Of a stretch of 64,000 bases of DNA, positions 12,525 through 25,079 are shown in pieces. Position 1 is the stretch's first letter. Each line of letters opens with the position of its first letter. The notes below the pieces were generated by a model, which was not told the origin of the DNA, did not search any database, and was given only the letters and a program-made list of their open reading frames with translations. This DNA is from Buxus sempervirens (taxonomy: Eukaryota > Streptophyta > Magnoliopsida > Buxales > Buxaceae): the NCBI GenBank assembly GCA_947561395.2, contig OX387183.1:35266853-35330852 (forward strand), given 5' to 3'. Both the position numbers and the translations under genes were made by a program.

Positions 12525-15021
12525 ATCATTTACAACATACAATATTCAAAACAAATTTTACAACAATCCAAAAATAAATATTTTTCCTTCTATAGATCTA
12601 GCCGGGGTAGTGATCCTTCTACCGATACTCCGGATCCCCCTTGATACTCTGCCCCAGTATGCGGCTCACGAGCAGAATCTAAAACAAAACCAATAAATCC
12701 AAAACACGGATGAGACTAATGTCCCAGTAAGTAGCACATACATGATATACAACTGTTTATGCAACTTTAAACTAATGAAATAACATGCTAACATATCATA
12801 CGATAAATCTCTATCCAAATCATACGAATAAGCAGTTCATTATCATTTACACAATACTAGTAATGAACAGATAAAATCAGGATACACCAACCTACAATGT
12901 CAGCATAAAGTATATGTACAAAACTCATGGATTAGTGATTCTATAAATCGAGACAACCACCCCTCAGCCGGTTTGCCACCTCACGACTCACGGTTCGAGC
13001 CTGATTAGGGTCCTCGCCCAGAGTGGAGCACCCACGCATGGGCTGGCAAGGAAACAACCCACACATGCACCCACACACACATACACACATACACACTCGT
13101 ACACACACCCCGCCGATCCCACACGGCAGACGGGTTGCCGCAGCCCTCCATCCCACAAGAGAGCCTCACCGATCCCACACGGTGGTAGCGCATGTGGCCC
13201 TGGGTGTTAACTCGACAAATCATCACTAACATACAAGCTAGACGGACTGTGGATCCACGACCAACTCTATACAGCCTAGACTCGTATAATAATTAACCAT
13301 GCAAATATTTGACTAAACAAAACTTGTAACAAAATCAACTGCCAAAGTAAAATTCAATCCAAGTGAACCTCGTTGTTCACTTGCCCTTAAATCCCTAGGC
13401 CATTCTGCCTTTCGGGATGCCATAGGCTCATTGCCTTTCTCAACGAACAAGAAACCTCTTCAATTTCCAATTACAATCTCAATTCCTTTTATAAACCACC
13501 TTAGAACACAAGTTAGAAATAGATCAATTTCAGGTTTGGATAATACTGATACAAATTATCCACAGTTGGTTTGCAGTTGCTGTTTACTCAACAGAACTGA
13601 GTTTAACTAGTTAATTGAATATTTCACCTCATTTAATCTATGTGGAATTTGTATGCGTGCTATACATCATCGGAAAGCCCTATGAGTCTAGTTTCCAACG
13701 CAACAAACGGTACGCCATTCGGAGTTTCTTACAGGAACTTACGGCCATTTTACTACAGATGGTTTAAAACAGCCGCGAATTCTAATAGACGGAAATCATC
13801 CATTTTTCCGGATTTTTCTTGCAATACCATGAGTTCTGATTGGTTCTAAACCAATTCCATTCAACTACAAATCCCCTAAACTAAATTTTAGAATGCTAAT
13901 ATGAATTTTTACGTGAAGATTCCTAGCCTTCGCAAGCCACCGAAATCTTACACCAGTTTAAAACCAGATAATAGAATGTTGTTCTGTTTTTAAACGTCAG
14001 ATGGTTTCTATGCAAACCTGAAAATTTCCTAACACATACCTACCTCCTGTCCTACTCCTAAACCTTGCAACCACCTCTTCGAATAACCTCTTAAAATTCT
14101 TAAAAGCAAGAAATCCACCTTAATTTTTCTAGACAACAAAGTCTGAATTATCAATTCCGAACAAGGAATGGGTCTTTTCCCCTTTTAAATTACCACAACA
14201 TGATCACTAGTAGGTTCTAATCATCTTACGGCAATTACCCGCATCTAACAGTAACTAGCAGTTAGGCAGGAAAGACCCTGCTAGGCCAATTGAATCCAAA
14301 ACAATCCTCAAATCAAGTAAACGACCCAAATTGTCATTGTCTCGCTAATACATCCATCAATCACTAACGAAATCAACAACAAAAATCCAAGGAAGAAACC
14401 ACAAAGTAAGTCTGATCAATCACCCTCTTATAATTGCTTTTAACTAAAGCAAATCGATTCACCGATAAACAAGATATATTTAAATTTTCCAATCAACTCA
14501 GAACCTAAGACCAGACATCTCTAACAGAACCCAAATTAGAACCTAACTTGGATGTTTCTAACAGAACCTCAAATCAGAACCCCAAATCAGAACCTCAAAT
14601 TAAATTTAGGGAAGGAAAAGTTAGAAAGAAATTTCAGAAGAAGAAAAACAAAAGTTTTAAACACACGATTGCTCTACATGGGCGTTTTCTCACAAACAGA
14701 AATACCAGATTCAAGTCATGCTCAATAGCTATCTAATTATCCATTCTAACAATTTATTTATCAAAACAAAGGAAATCAAAACAAGAATCTGTCTGCGGCA
14801 ACAAAATAGAGAGTTAAGGCATGCTGCCAGGTTTGAGAAATAAACCTATAATCGATTGAACAACTGTCGTTTCTTTTTCTTATCTATGAGCATGCCATAA
14901 ACAAAAACGACGAGAAATTTCTGTACGCCAAAGACCAGAAATTTCTGTTCGCCAAAACCCTAAAGAGAAATCGTTTAATCAATTTTAAAAAGGTGCTACT
15001 TACCTGCGATGGAGCAAATCC

Positions 15022-15170
15022 ACGCCCACTCTCTCTTTCCTTCTTCTTCCCTCTTTCTCCTTTCCTCTTCTCCTCTTTTCTTCTTCTTTCTCCTTCTTTT
15101 CTCTTCTCCACGTTTTCTGCTCCTCTTCTCTTCCTCCTCTTCTTCTTCTTCCTCCTCTTCTTCTTTCCCC
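15022..15170. repeat. CTT/CCT polypyrimidine tract
   Basis: Nearly uninterrupted pyrimidines with TTC and TCC units. On the minus strand this is a purine-rich stretch just upstream of the donor-like motif at 14996-15006, within the LTR leader. Confidence 0.85.
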
Positions 15171-15954
15171 TCTGCGGCTAAACCCCCAACGAACACCCCC
15201 CTTGCTTCCCTTCTTCCTCTCCTACTTCTCCTCCGTCCCCTTTCTTCTTTCTCCCAAACCCTTAATGCCCTCTCTTGAGATGGAAGAACCTACGGGTTCT
15301 TCCATCTAACGTTTTTTTTTTTTTTCTCCATTAAACATTGAACCGGTTTAACCCTCACTAAACCACCAACTTAAACCCCCTTAAACACCACTAACAAACT
15401 AAACCAACTTAAATAAACCATTCAATTTATATAATACTTTTAAATGAACCGATCCAATTGAACCAACCCAAACTAATTAAGTCTTTTAAATTTTTATTTA
15501 ATTAACCTCATTAAATCCTTTAATCTCCATTTAATCTTAATTAAAATTCCTAAAAATCCAGGATCTTACACAACCCATTTAGATCTGATTTTGGGTAACC
15601 TAACCTATTCTTAAACTTCAATACAGATCTAAGTTACCTTCTGGATGAAATAAATAATAGAGTTACTAAGTTTTAACACCTTAGGCTCTAAATGAGGAAA
15701 ATTTTGGATATTATTAGATCATAGAAATGGGAAAGTTTTAAACAAGCATTAGAAACATTGTTAGTGTTTATAAATGTGAACTAGAACTTGACAAAAACTT
15801 AAATATTAATGAATCATGCACAGTAACACTTGTATAATTGATTGAAGGATTTATTCGTGGTTTTGGGGGGTGTTTTTTTTTAAAAGAACTTGACTTTGGG
15901 GTGTATTTAATGATTTGATTTATTCTCCATTCTATTCGGTTGAGCTATATTGTT

Positions 15955-16075
15955 TATTCCGCCATTGCGGATGGGATTAGGCTATTGCCTATACTATTTT
16001 ATTCCGCCATTGCGGATGGGATTTGGCTATTGCCATACTGTTTATTCTGCTATTGCGAGTGTCTTACTGGCACGA
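15955..16075. repeat. CCGCCATTGCGG tandem words
   Basis: Two copies of TATTCCGCCATTGCGGATGG plus shorter CTATTGCGG variants. Each word is a near-palindrome (CCGC..GCGG). A related word, CCGCCGTTGCGG, occurs at 17437 in the enclosing LTR. Confidence 0.8.
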
Positions 16076-18427
16076 TTGTGTCTCCGCTATTGCGGCTATC
16101 TCATGGTGTATGTTTTTTTTATAATATTAAATGATATGTTATTAAGTTATTTAGAGTTTTTGATTGTGAGTTGTGTCTAGCATGCTTAGCTCATACATGT
16201 ATCCATTGAGTAGCTATCGAATAGAATTGTCTTCTGGAGTTTCTTATTCTGTGTCATAGGCATTCCATCATCTTGAGGATGGTATCACTCCTGGATTGGT
16301 CAGTCACTACGTTACCCACTTCTGGATTGGTTGGGCCGTAAATGCTAACTCATTTCGGTATCGGTTGAGTACTTCCATTAGGTGTCGAATAACCTGTCCG
16401 GGATCGGCTGGTCCACCTGTAAATCGGTTAGGTAGCATATTGGCACATGTCTGTACAAAACTTTGTTTACGATTTTATTAGTCCTATGATGTCACAAGTG
16501 TGGTATGCTGTTTGCCATGGTTTATTTATTATCATTTCTATTATTGTTGATCGGGTTTTTTCACACACCTCATGACTTATTTTATAAAAATTATGGACTG
16601 TTTTAATGCATACACATTGCTACTTGCTGAGATTTTATCTCACTCCAATTTTCCCCATTTTTCAAGTACTCTAGGCGAGGACGACGAGCATTAGGCTAGT
16701 ATGTCAGAGGGGTAGTCAATGTAGTTATAAACTAGCTTAAGAGTTTAAATAAAATTTGTAAATGTTAAAGATTACTTGTTATTAAACATTATATCATGTT
16801 TCCGCACATAACTCTGATGATGAAATTAGTAAAAGTTTTAAGTTGTTCTAGATTTTTAGTTGCTTTGGCCACATTCAATAACTCCTCGGGTCTAGAATAA
16901 TTGACCTGCAACCATGGCGTTACATTACACAACTTTTCAGAAGTTGTAGAAATCCAGATTTTTCAACTGCCGCCTGAATTACCGCTCAGGCGCCGAAAGG
17001 GTAATTCAAGGGCGCTCAAGCGCTATCAAGGGCACCTCGCATGTGTTTTTTTTTAATTTCAAAGCCCGAATGTGAACAAAACCCAGAAAGCGAACGCCGG
17101 AACCGCCGCTAGAGCGACTGCTTGGGTACGTTCTACCAAAACCCAGAAAGCGAACTCCCGAACCGCCGCTCGAGCGATTGCTTGGGTACGTTCTACCAAA
17201 GTGGCTTTTAACCGAGTTTTATTGTTCCAAACTATTCCCTTTTATATGAAACTTGATTTCAAGAGTTCCTACATCTGTATTTGGATTATTGAATGTGTTT
17301 TGTGCATCGAATGATTCGATGCACACTCGGGACATAGTTACCTGTTGAAACCTTGATTTTGGACATATGTTTTGGTTTCACGTATGTAGGTTTTTTATCA
17401 CTATTGTGACTAGGCCATTGCCTAAATTATTTATTCCGCCGTTGCGGGTATGTTCCTGACACGATTGTGTCTCCGTGTATGCGGTTATTTTGTGATGTAT
17501 GTCCATCACTTGGTTTTGGTTATCCACCGTTGAGTGGGCTTAGCAATTACATGGATCCATAGAGTAGCTAATAGACAAATGTCTTCTAAAGTGGTTTGAA
17601 TTCTGTGTCATAGGCATTTTATCATCTCGAGAATGGTACCGCTCCTAGATTGGTCAATCGCTAAATTACCCACTCTTGGATTGGTTGGGCCGTACATGCT
17701 AACTCACTCCGGTATCGGTTGAGTACTTCCGTTGGGTGTTAAATAACCTGTCCGGGATCGGCTGGTCCACCTGTAAATCGGTTAAGTAGCATATTGGCAT
17801 ATTTCTACAATCTCTCTATAGTTTTCTATTTCATGAGTCCCATGAGGTTAAATTGTTTGTTGTTGTACCATTTTATTTTTATTTATTTATTTATCATTGT
17901 GATATATTTATCGTGGTTAGATTGATTTAATGTTGCATATCTTCTAACTGTTTGAAGTTATTTGCATGACTACTTACTGAGATGTTGTTTCGCACATATC
18001 CGTTTTATCGGTTTTGTTTTCAGATATTCTAGGAGAGAACACTGCAGGGGTAGACACTCTGGGGGATTATACTGATTATCAGGAAGATGATTATTTTATT
18101 CCTGTGTAGGTTCAGGGAATTTGTTTATGGATTGAATGGTATTTTGTTGGATTGTATTGGAATTATTTCACTTTAGTTGACCTTGATGGATGTTTGGACC
18201 ATTTTTTTTTTTATTCTAGTTGACCCATCCAAACTTAGTTTGATGGATATGTATTGGATGTTCTTATTTTCATTCCGCGCTTCTATGAGGAAATTACTTT
18301 TATTGTTGCACTTTGAATTATGAAAAGGAAATTTGTTTAAGTTTGAATTAGTTATTCTGGGCCTTTTTCCTAACGTTCAAGGTTTGGGTTTATGTTTTTA
18401 AATAAACCTGGATCTTGGGGCGTTACA

Positions 18428-18740
18428 ATCCCCTTGAGGGTTGCACGTCCCCATGCAATATCCTGCCAACCCACTAACTTGAGCCTACCCACATGGTAGC
18501 CCATCCACATGCACCAACCAACGTTTGGGTCCCAAATTTTAGGTCAGGGTTCGACTCTGATTCCATTCTATAACGCCCCAATCCCTATAGCAATGATATT
18601 ATTCGCTTTGGCCAGTTAGGCCTCACGGTTTTGCTCTAGGTTTTACCCTAAAAGGCCTTCTTATTTGAGGGAGTCACAAGCCTACATATATAGACCTTCA
18701 CCTTCTCCCAAAGTAATGGGGAATCCACACCCTGGTTTTC
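18428..18740 (+). repeat. Dispersed repeat H, segment 3 and partial second copy
   Basis: After the second ATCCC, repeat H continues (TTGAGGGTTGCACGTCC, CCATCCACATGCACCAACC) to about 18569. A second copy then starts (ATAACGCCCCAATCCC) and runs to about 18740. The arrangement is head to tail. No coding potential is seen. Confidence 0.55.
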
Positions 18741-18939
18741 CATCACATAAAGAATTATGATCACAAAGCACAAAAACATGACCTTAAGATGCTAGTTTCA
18801 CTATTTGCAAAGAATAACTCAATTCTCAAGGAGAATTTAATGTTACCTCATAAATCCAAGCAATTTTTTTTTATAAAACAACATACCATAATAATTAAAA
18901 TTCAATGAAACACTATAAATAAAATAAATCAAAATCCCT

Positions 18940-19365
18940 AGAGATATAACATCCAAGTCCAATGATGGTAATACATAAAATTTAAACTATTGGCTGATGA
19001 ACGTCATGAAACTCTCATTTAGACTTTTTATAAAAACATTGTTGAACCATCCTTACTCATGTTTTGCTTTAGTATTTTTTATGACTCATTAATTTTGATG
19101 TTAAAATTGATAGTGAAAATTTGCTTTAATTGTTAAATTTGATTTTTGAGTTTTAGGGTCAAATTGAATCGAATTTGGATTCCATTATTTGTTTGGTTGA
19201 ATATCAAATTCAGATGCTGTATACGAATTCGGTTTTGAATTTGGATTCAAGTGTAAAAGATCTGTTGGATTTCAGAACGAATTCAATTATTGGCTTTTTT
19301 TTTCCTTTTTCTTTTTCCCAATTCGAATTTGGATCATGGTATTATTCGAATCATTGCCAGCCCTA
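18940..19365. mobile_element. 5'-truncated hAT-type MITE
   Basis: Ends CATTGCCAGCCCTA, the same terminal repeat as the complete copy at 30819-31338, and shares an interior block with it (GAACCATCCTTACTCATG, TTTTGATGTTAAA, TTTTTGAGTTTTAG). The opposite terminal repeat is absent, so the left edge is approximate. Confidence 0.7.
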
Positions 19366-19517
19366 GCTTTGAGTTGATAGTAAGGGGTGTAAGTAAATAA
19401 TTTGAAAACCTCAAGGGAGATAAGTAATCGTTTTTAAACATTAGAGGGTCTAACTGTATTTGTGAGAAACCTTAGGAGATGTATCTGTAAATTAGAGGGT
19501 CTAACTGTGATATGGAT
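19366..19517. other. Pre-insertion DNA before the LINE
   Basis: Contains a short direct repeat (TTAGAGGGTCTAACTGT at 19442 and 19492, 50 bases apart) and then TATGGAT (19511-19517), which reappears after the LINE poly-A at 24657-24663. Nothing else is recognised. Confidence 0.5.
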
Positions 19518-20460
19518 GCAGCTCATCAACTTGCCTAGATACTTATTTGACAACAACTTTCTACTTCGGTTAGGCAAAGAGTTTGGGGATGTGCTAGAGG
19601 TGGAACTCCCTCACGGGCAAGATTTTAAGCATGCATGTCTTAGAATTCGACTCCCTCGGATGGCCCCTCTACCTGATGGAATCTTTGTTGAATCTCTTGA
19701 GTCAACCCAAATATGGGTATCATTTGCGTTTGAAGGACTACCTGGTTTCTATTTTTCTTGTGGAATTGTGGGACACTCCATGAATATTTGCCCTAACATT
19801 TCTGCGGGGAAAAAGTTTGAGTGTGCTGGTGAAGGCTTTGTTCCAAAATATTCAGCCGATAACGTGGTTCCTTGCAGACGACAGCATTTTCCTCCTCTAA
19901 AGAGTAATCCTGTGTTGCAGAAGCATACTGGTTCCCCCTTTCCCCCTGGGGTTCAACTGGGGATGGAGCACCCGAACCCAACCTGCAAACCAAGCTCCCC
20001 AACTAGCTTTTCTTATATGGACCTTGAGCCCATGTCCAACGGCTTAGGACCTATGAGAAAAGTAGCCATGTACCTATCTCAGTCCAAGTCCATTCACCTA
20101 GATTCTAACAAGGCCTTCACCTTAATAGCCCATTGAAATCAGATACCCAACAAGTCAAGTGCAAACGTCAATCTATTGCTTAGTGACTTCTTCTCCTCAT
20201 GCAATCAAGTTCAGTCTCCCATGAAACAAGTTCATCTATCGGCCAGTCCTCACCTCAAACTGCTTGATACTTCTGCGGATCTAAACCGGTGTCAAAAAGG
20301 CAAAGCAAGAGCTACAACCAAAAAAATCACCTCTATCAGGCAGCATTCGAACAGGATGGACCTCACTATTGGAAATCACCCCAAGGAAGGAAGCTCTTCT
20401 TCAAAGAAAAGAAAGACAATAGAAGCAAATTTCTCTAAGAGTTGCTCATTCAAGCCTTGA
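19518..20460 (+). pseudogene. LINE ORF1 remnant (DUF4283/zinc knuckle type)
   Basis: One frame runs from upstream of 19518 to a TGA at 20458-20460 with an internal TGA at 20134-20136. The segment resembles the nucleic-acid-binding ORF1 protein of plant L1 elements: the end of a DUF4283-like domain (INLPRYLFDNNFLLRLG), then a zinc-knuckle-like CGIVGHSMNICP near 19765. The expected first cysteine of the CX2CX4HX4C knuckle is replaced by an aromatic residue (FYFSCG), so zinc binding is doubtful. The C-terminal half is Ser/Pro/Lys-rich, as is usual. The N-terminus is missing because of the 5' truncation. Confidence 0.75.
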
Positions 20461-20484
20461 GTGGGTGTTGAGGAGCATAAGGAA

Positions 20485-23400
20485 TGAAGATACTTCTATG
20501 GAATTGTCACGACCTTGGTCAAGCCGAGACTCAAGACCACTTACATGACCAGATTTTGTTTCATAAACCAAGGATGGTGCTACTCTCTGAAACTTTTGCA
20601 CAAAGACGGCTTGGGAAAAGTCACAACTAATTGTGGTTTTGTTAAGAAGTTCATATCCCCATCCATTAATCATAAGGAAGGCTATATCATCATGTGGAGG
20701 CCTGAGATATCTGTTTTTGTTCTAAAGGCTACTGAGTGGTATATTTTGATCCAAAGTTCCTACAAGGGGATGACTTGGTACTCTATTTTTGTTCATGCAA
20801 ATACCAAAGCTGATATTCAAGCACAACAATGGTAGCAAATTGAGAACATGGCAAGGAATTTTTCTCAACCGTGGCTCATTCTTGGAGATTTTAATGCGAT
20901 GTTGCGTGTTTCCGATAAAAGGGGAGGTACCCCGATTAGGATGAAGCAAATGGATCAGTTTCAAAGCAATGATTGATAATTGTAACTTGGTGGAATTGCA
21001 AATGAGGGGGCCTCAATTCACCTGGACGAATGGTCAACAAGGATTAAGGCGGATATCCGAGAAGTTAGATACGGTATTTGTTTCCACTAATACTTTCGAC
21101 CTATTTCCCAACCCTTCTCTTCAATCCCAACCTATAATTGCTTCAGACTATTGCCCTTTGATTCTGGACCTCCTTCATGAAAACCAAAAGAAAGCATCTT
21201 TCAGATTTGAAGGCTTTTGGATGAAGGAACCTTCTTGCTATCAAATCATAAACACTTCTTGGAATAACAGATCCCCACCAACCAATAGAACCTTTTGTAA
21301 CAAACTTCTCAGCCTTGCAGGAGATTTGAAAAAGTGGAACAAGGAGGTGATTGGTTATATCTTTCAAAAAAAGAACTACATCAAAGACAAAATACTGTGT
21401 GTCCAAAATGCCTTGATATACCACTCCAATGAAGCTCTGTTTAAGGAGGAAAAGGAACTACAAGCATGTTATGCTCAACTCCTCAGGCAAATCGAATGTA
21501 TGTGGGCACAAAGATCTAGGATTTCTTGGCTTAAGGAGGGGGATAGGAATACTCAGTTCTTTCACAAATCTACTCTCATTCGTAGGCAAAGAAATCACAT
21601 CAGCTCTCTTAAAGATGATCGAAATAGTGAGATATCTGGCCATGGTGAATTATCAAAGTTGGTTATCAACCACTTCTCTAAACAATTCCAACCGAGCAAT
21701 CATTGGGCAGCATTTGAGTTACTAGGTTTGATCCATCCTTCTATATCAGAATTGCAGAATGCTAACATCTCTGTGGCACCTACCCCTATTGAAATTTGGA
21801 ATATCGTGAATAGTATGGATCCTTCAAAGTACCCTGGACCTGACGAATTCCAGGGAATGTTTTATAAGTCCTACTGGGAGATAGTGGGACCGGATGTGGT
21901 TCAACTTGTCCAAAACTTCTTCCAAACTGCGACCATGCCTCCTCATATCAACCATACATTCATTTCTTTGATTCCCAAGGTGGCTCACCCCCGGAATTTG
22001 CATGACTATCGACCGATTAGTCTATGCAACTTTGTGTACAAAGTGATATCCAAAATCATGGTCAATAGAATCCGTCCCCTACTACCTAACCTAATATCCC
22101 CCTTCCAATTTGTGTTTGTTCCCAATCGATCCATATGTGACAATATTCTTCTCAATCATGAAATGGCACATCACTTTAAGAAGAAGAGGAAATCAAAAAA
22201 CAAGAAGCAGAGATACCCTGGATGTGTTGCTCTCAAGCTAGACTTCTCCAAAGCCTACAATTGTCTTAATTGGGAGTTTTTGGAAAAGGTGTTGCAATCT
22301 TATGGGTTCAGTGTTGAGGTTATCAGAAGAATCATGAGCTACGTCACTTCCATCACTTATAATGTGTTACTGCATGGCAAGCCAATGGGGCACATTGAAC
22401 CGAGAAGAGGTATACGACAGGGCAACCCTCTATCACCATATCTGTTTATTCTCTATCAGCAGGTTCTCTCCCTGGCGATAAGTAGAGCAGAGATTGACGG
22501 AAGATTCCATGGTATAAAGGTGAAGAAGAGAAGCATGCCTCTAACACATTTGATGTATGCAGATGATGTGTATATCTATGGTCAAGCCAAGAAGACGGAA
22601 ATGCACAATCTTGCTAGAATTCTCCATAAGTACTATATTGAATCGGGGCAGTCCATCAATAAGAACCAATCATCTCTGCATTTCAGCATCAATGTGACTA
22701 GTCAGGTAAGAATTTCAATTACAAAAACCCTGGACATACCTGCCAAGATTTCTTATGGCAAGTATTTGGGAATTCCGGTGTTTGCTCAGAAGCCTCGACC
22801 CTGGGAATGCCAAGAACTGATTGATAAAATGATTAATAAGATGGCAGGATGGAAAAGACATCTGCTCTCTCAGATGGGTAGAGTTGTGCTTATCCAGGCA
22901 ATGCTTAGTGCCCAACCAACTCATCAAATGGCTTGCTTTAAATTACCTCAAACTACCTTGGATAGAATGGAGTTATTGCAGAGCAAATTTTTCTGGAATA
23001 ACAGGGAGGATATACGCACAATGCACACAATCTGTTGGGAAAGGATAACCATGCCTTGGAGAAGCGGGGGACTCAACATCAAAAGAATGCAAACAATAAA
23101 CAAAGCCCTTCTTGTCAAATCAGCATGGCAGCTCCAAAATGGACCTCAGAGCATTTGGACTCAATTCATGAAAGACACTTACTTTCCTCACAGTAATTTC
23201 TTGGAATCTAGAGCTACTCCAAGCCATTCTTATGGCTAGAGACAACTCCATAGCATGAAAAAGTGGATCCAACAAGGCTTGGTTTGGGTGATTGCAAATG
23301 GGCAGAACACTGACATAATCAATGATAGATGGATTGCAAGTATCAATGGAAATCTTACCATACAAAGAAATCATAGCCACTTCAATCTATCAAGGGTCAG

Positions 23401-24619
23401 TCAACTCATAGACCAAAATACAGGTACGTGGAACACTATGTTTCTCTCCAAATTTTGGGATCAGTCCACGATCCAAGCTATTCTTGCCACCCCTATCTCA
23501 GCTTCTTTGGGAAAAGACAGGTGCTTTTGGAATGCTACTTCATCAGGCACGTTTTCAGTCGCATCAGCGTACTGTTTGATTCTTAAGATCCCTGTTCCTA
23601 ATGATCAAAACATTTGGTTGAAATGTTGGCATGTCAATGCCCCGGGAAGAATTAAGTTACTGCTATGGAAATGTTTGAATGATGGTGTTGCTTCTTCTAG
23701 TTTTCTAAATGGTAGAATCGGTGGTATTGATACCTGTTGCAGGCTTTGCTTGAATTAGGTGGAGACTCTCCCGCACCTTCTATTGGTATGCCCTTTTGCT
23801 CGAGCCATTTGGTTCAAAACAATTGGGGGTTCAATGCAGTCCATGGGCCCGCAAGACTCCTTCTACAGATGGTTTGCCCATGTCTGCAAGCTGCTTAGCC
23901 AATTCAAGGAATATGATTGCCTAGACTTCCTAACCAGTATTGCAAATTTGAGCTGGGTGATTTGGACAATCAGAAATTCAACTTTGTTTGAAGATAAGGA
24001 ACCATTAGTAGATAGAGCTATTAGCATCATGACAAAGCTGATGGATGATTCACAGGTAATTAAGGCTCTCAAATCTGATATTAAACACGTGAAGACACAA
24101 ATGCATATCACTTGGGATGCACCGGCACCACCTTTTGTTAAAATCAACTTTGATGGAGCCTTTAGAGGTTTGATTGGGCTAGCAGCAACAGGTGGAGTTT
24201 GTAGGGATTTCAGGGGCAAATTTTTTGGAGGATTTGCATTTGAGATGGGGAAGCTCACAACTTTACAAGCTGAAGCATGGGGAGCTCTTCAAGGACTTCA
24301 ACTAGCATTGGCTCTCAAAGTTCCACAAGTTATTCTAGAAGGAGATTCACTCTCTCTAATCACCATTCTGAAGAATCCAAAGGAGGACATGCCATGGAGT
24401 ATTAAAGGTATCATCACTGAAATTAAAGAGTGTTGCAGGAACTTCCAATGCGTGGATTTTAGGCACACCTTCCGGGAAGGCAATAAAGTGGCGAATGCTT
24501 TGGCAAATTTCGCTCTTGATAAGTATTCATGTACTTGGATCTCTAAACCTCTAAATTTGTTGTCCCTGTTGCTCATGGATGATGCAAGGGGAAGAATGTA
24601 TGGTCGTATTACTTCGTAA
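20485..24619 (+). pseudogene. LINE ORF2 remnant: endonuclease, reverse transcriptase, RNase H
   Basis: The start ATG at 20485 opens an APE-type endonuclease (ILLWNCHDLG, LSET, LILGDFNAML near 20880, FTWTN near 21018, SDYCPL near 21145). A TAG at 20833-20835 and a frameshift near 20960-20970 break this part. The reverse transcriptase lies in 20969-23239, with DYRPISLCN, LKLDFSKAY, RRGIRQGNPLSPYLF and the catalytic YADD near 22558. TAG stops at 23237-23239 and 23756-23758 separate a zf-RVT-like segment (23255-23758) and an RNase H-like segment (23759-24619: INFDGA, QAEAWG, EGDS). The last acidic position of the RNase H motif reads NKVANALAN where families usually have NKVADALA. The element is dead but domain-complete. 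Confidence 0.9.
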
Positions 24620-24663
24620 TATATACAATCTCCTTTTTATATCAAAAAAAAAAAAGTATGGAT

Positions 24664-24800
24664 TATGGGGCAATTTCAGTAATTTAGTAACTCAAGGGTT
24701 TACAACTTTACATGATTAAAAATGGCAAGGAAAAAATAAAAGTGTATAACTTAGGGCTATTCTGGTATTGTAACACAACACAGAGATACCACTGCAAAAT
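24664..24800. other. Intergenic sequence between LINE and snoRNA region
   Basis: AT-rich sequence leading into the promoter elements at 24808. No feature recognised. Confidence 0.5.
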
Positions 24801-24807
24801 CCCGGTG

Positions 24808-24832
24808 AAACCCTAAACAATTCTCTATAAAA
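24808..24832 (+). promoter_or_regulatory. Telo box plus TATA box
   Basis: AAACCCTAA (24808-24816) lies ten bases before TATAAAA (24826-24832). Two more AAACCCTAA boxes follow at 24864-24872 and 24965-24973. Telo boxes near the start are typical of plant genes for ribosomal proteins, translation factors and snoRNA clusters. Given the TATA spacing, transcription would begin around 24855-24862. A snoRNA lies about 220 bases downstream. Confidence 0.65.
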
Positions 24833-25079
24833 GGCCTCGATCTGGCCATCTCTCAAAAATTCAAAACCCTAACGCCAATCGGTGTTACCGACTTGTAACA
24901 TCTCTTTCTGCGGCGGCATACCTAAATGTCGATTTCTGTCACAGAAAAGATGATTTACGGTCTTAAACCCTAAATCCTGAGCAGTTCATTGATGTCTTTC
25001 TCCATAACTTTTGTTCTGTTTTTCTTTTTTCTTCTTTTCTTTGCCCTTTTTTTCCCTTTTCTGTCAATGCAAGGGGATA

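Larger units (their letters stand above)
12215..15570 (-). mobile_element. Solo LTR, 3.4 kb, TSD CAACC
   Basis: Starts TGTAGCACCCCGG and ends AGGATCTTACA, with perfect CAACC duplications at 12210-12214 and 15571-15575. Sense is minus: a consensus donor CAGGTAAGTAG (minus strand of 14996-15006) and the hairpin TGGGACATTAGTCTCA (minus of 12711-12726), where the wobble is G-U only on the minus strand. It contains a (CT)n run at 12507-12524 and a TTC-rich tract at 15022-15170. A cluster of ACACACAC and CGATCCCACACGG words lies at 13060-13185. Open frames of 60-110 codons here are low-complexity and not credible genes. Confidence 0.8.
10284..16924 (+). mobile_element. Solo LTR, about 3.3 kb without its nested element; TSD TTACG/TTACA
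   Basis: Starts TGTAAAACCCCGG and ends ATGGCGTTACA. Flanks TTACG (10279-10283) and TTACA (16925-16929) agree at four of five bases. Features in sense order: TATAAAA 11134-11140, donor-like GGCAAGTAG 11488-11496, GC-rich island 11830-12005 (GAGCGCTC, CGCTCGAGCGCC), CCGCCATTGCGGATGGG words 15955-16060, hairpin TGAGATTTTATCTCA 16628-16642, CTCTGATG 16812-16819. A second LTR-like start (TGTAAAATCCTG) at 10429 has no matching end. The LTR 12215-15570 is nested within it. Confidence 0.7.
9161..18427 (+). mobile_element. Solo LTR, about 2.6 kb without nested elements; TSD ATCCC
   Basis: Starts TGTAAAATCC and ends TTGGGGCGTTACA. Perfect ATCCC duplications lie at 9156-9160 and 18428-18432, and repeat H continues across the gap. 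Sense plus: splice-donor-like GGTAAGTAG at 9898-9906, then a GC-rich island (about 16965-17035 and 17085-17195: GCTCAGGCG, CGCTCAAGCGCT, CGCCGCTCGAGCGA), then CCGCCGTTGCGG words near 17437, then a weakened form of the shared hairpin at 17978-17992. It contains the LTR 10284-16924, and the two share a long block (GGTATCGGTTGAGTACTTCC, GGGATCGGCTGGTCCACC), so they are related copies. Confidence 0.8.
19518..24656 (+). mobile_element. 5'-truncated L1-type LINE (plant non-LTR retrotransposon), inactive
   Basis: Order of domains: ORF1 remnant with a zinc-knuckle-like motif, AP endonuclease, reverse transcriptase with YADD, zf-RVT-like region, RNase H-like domain, then a poly-A run at 24644-24655. 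A likely target duplication TATGGAT lies at 19511-19517 and 24657-24663; seven bases is short for a LINE, so the 5' edge is tentative. ORF1 begins inside the conserved N-terminal domain, consistent with 5' truncation during target-primed reverse transcription. At least four in-frame stops and one frameshift rule out activity. Confidence 0.9.

Noticed and set aside
15009..15278. Ser/Leu/Phe-rich frame on plus and Glu/Arg/Lys-rich frame on minus
   Set aside because: Low-complexity translation of the CTT/CCT tract.
3722..18740. Repeat H as a complete TG...CA element
   Set aside because: Starts TGTAATGCC but no TTACA end with an AATAA duplication was found; it runs head to tail into a second partial copy.
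24930..24985. Possible C/D snoRNA using AGATGATTT and CCTGAGC
   Set aside because: Only about 25 bases between the boxes and no closing stem; more likely 5' leader sequence carrying a telo box.
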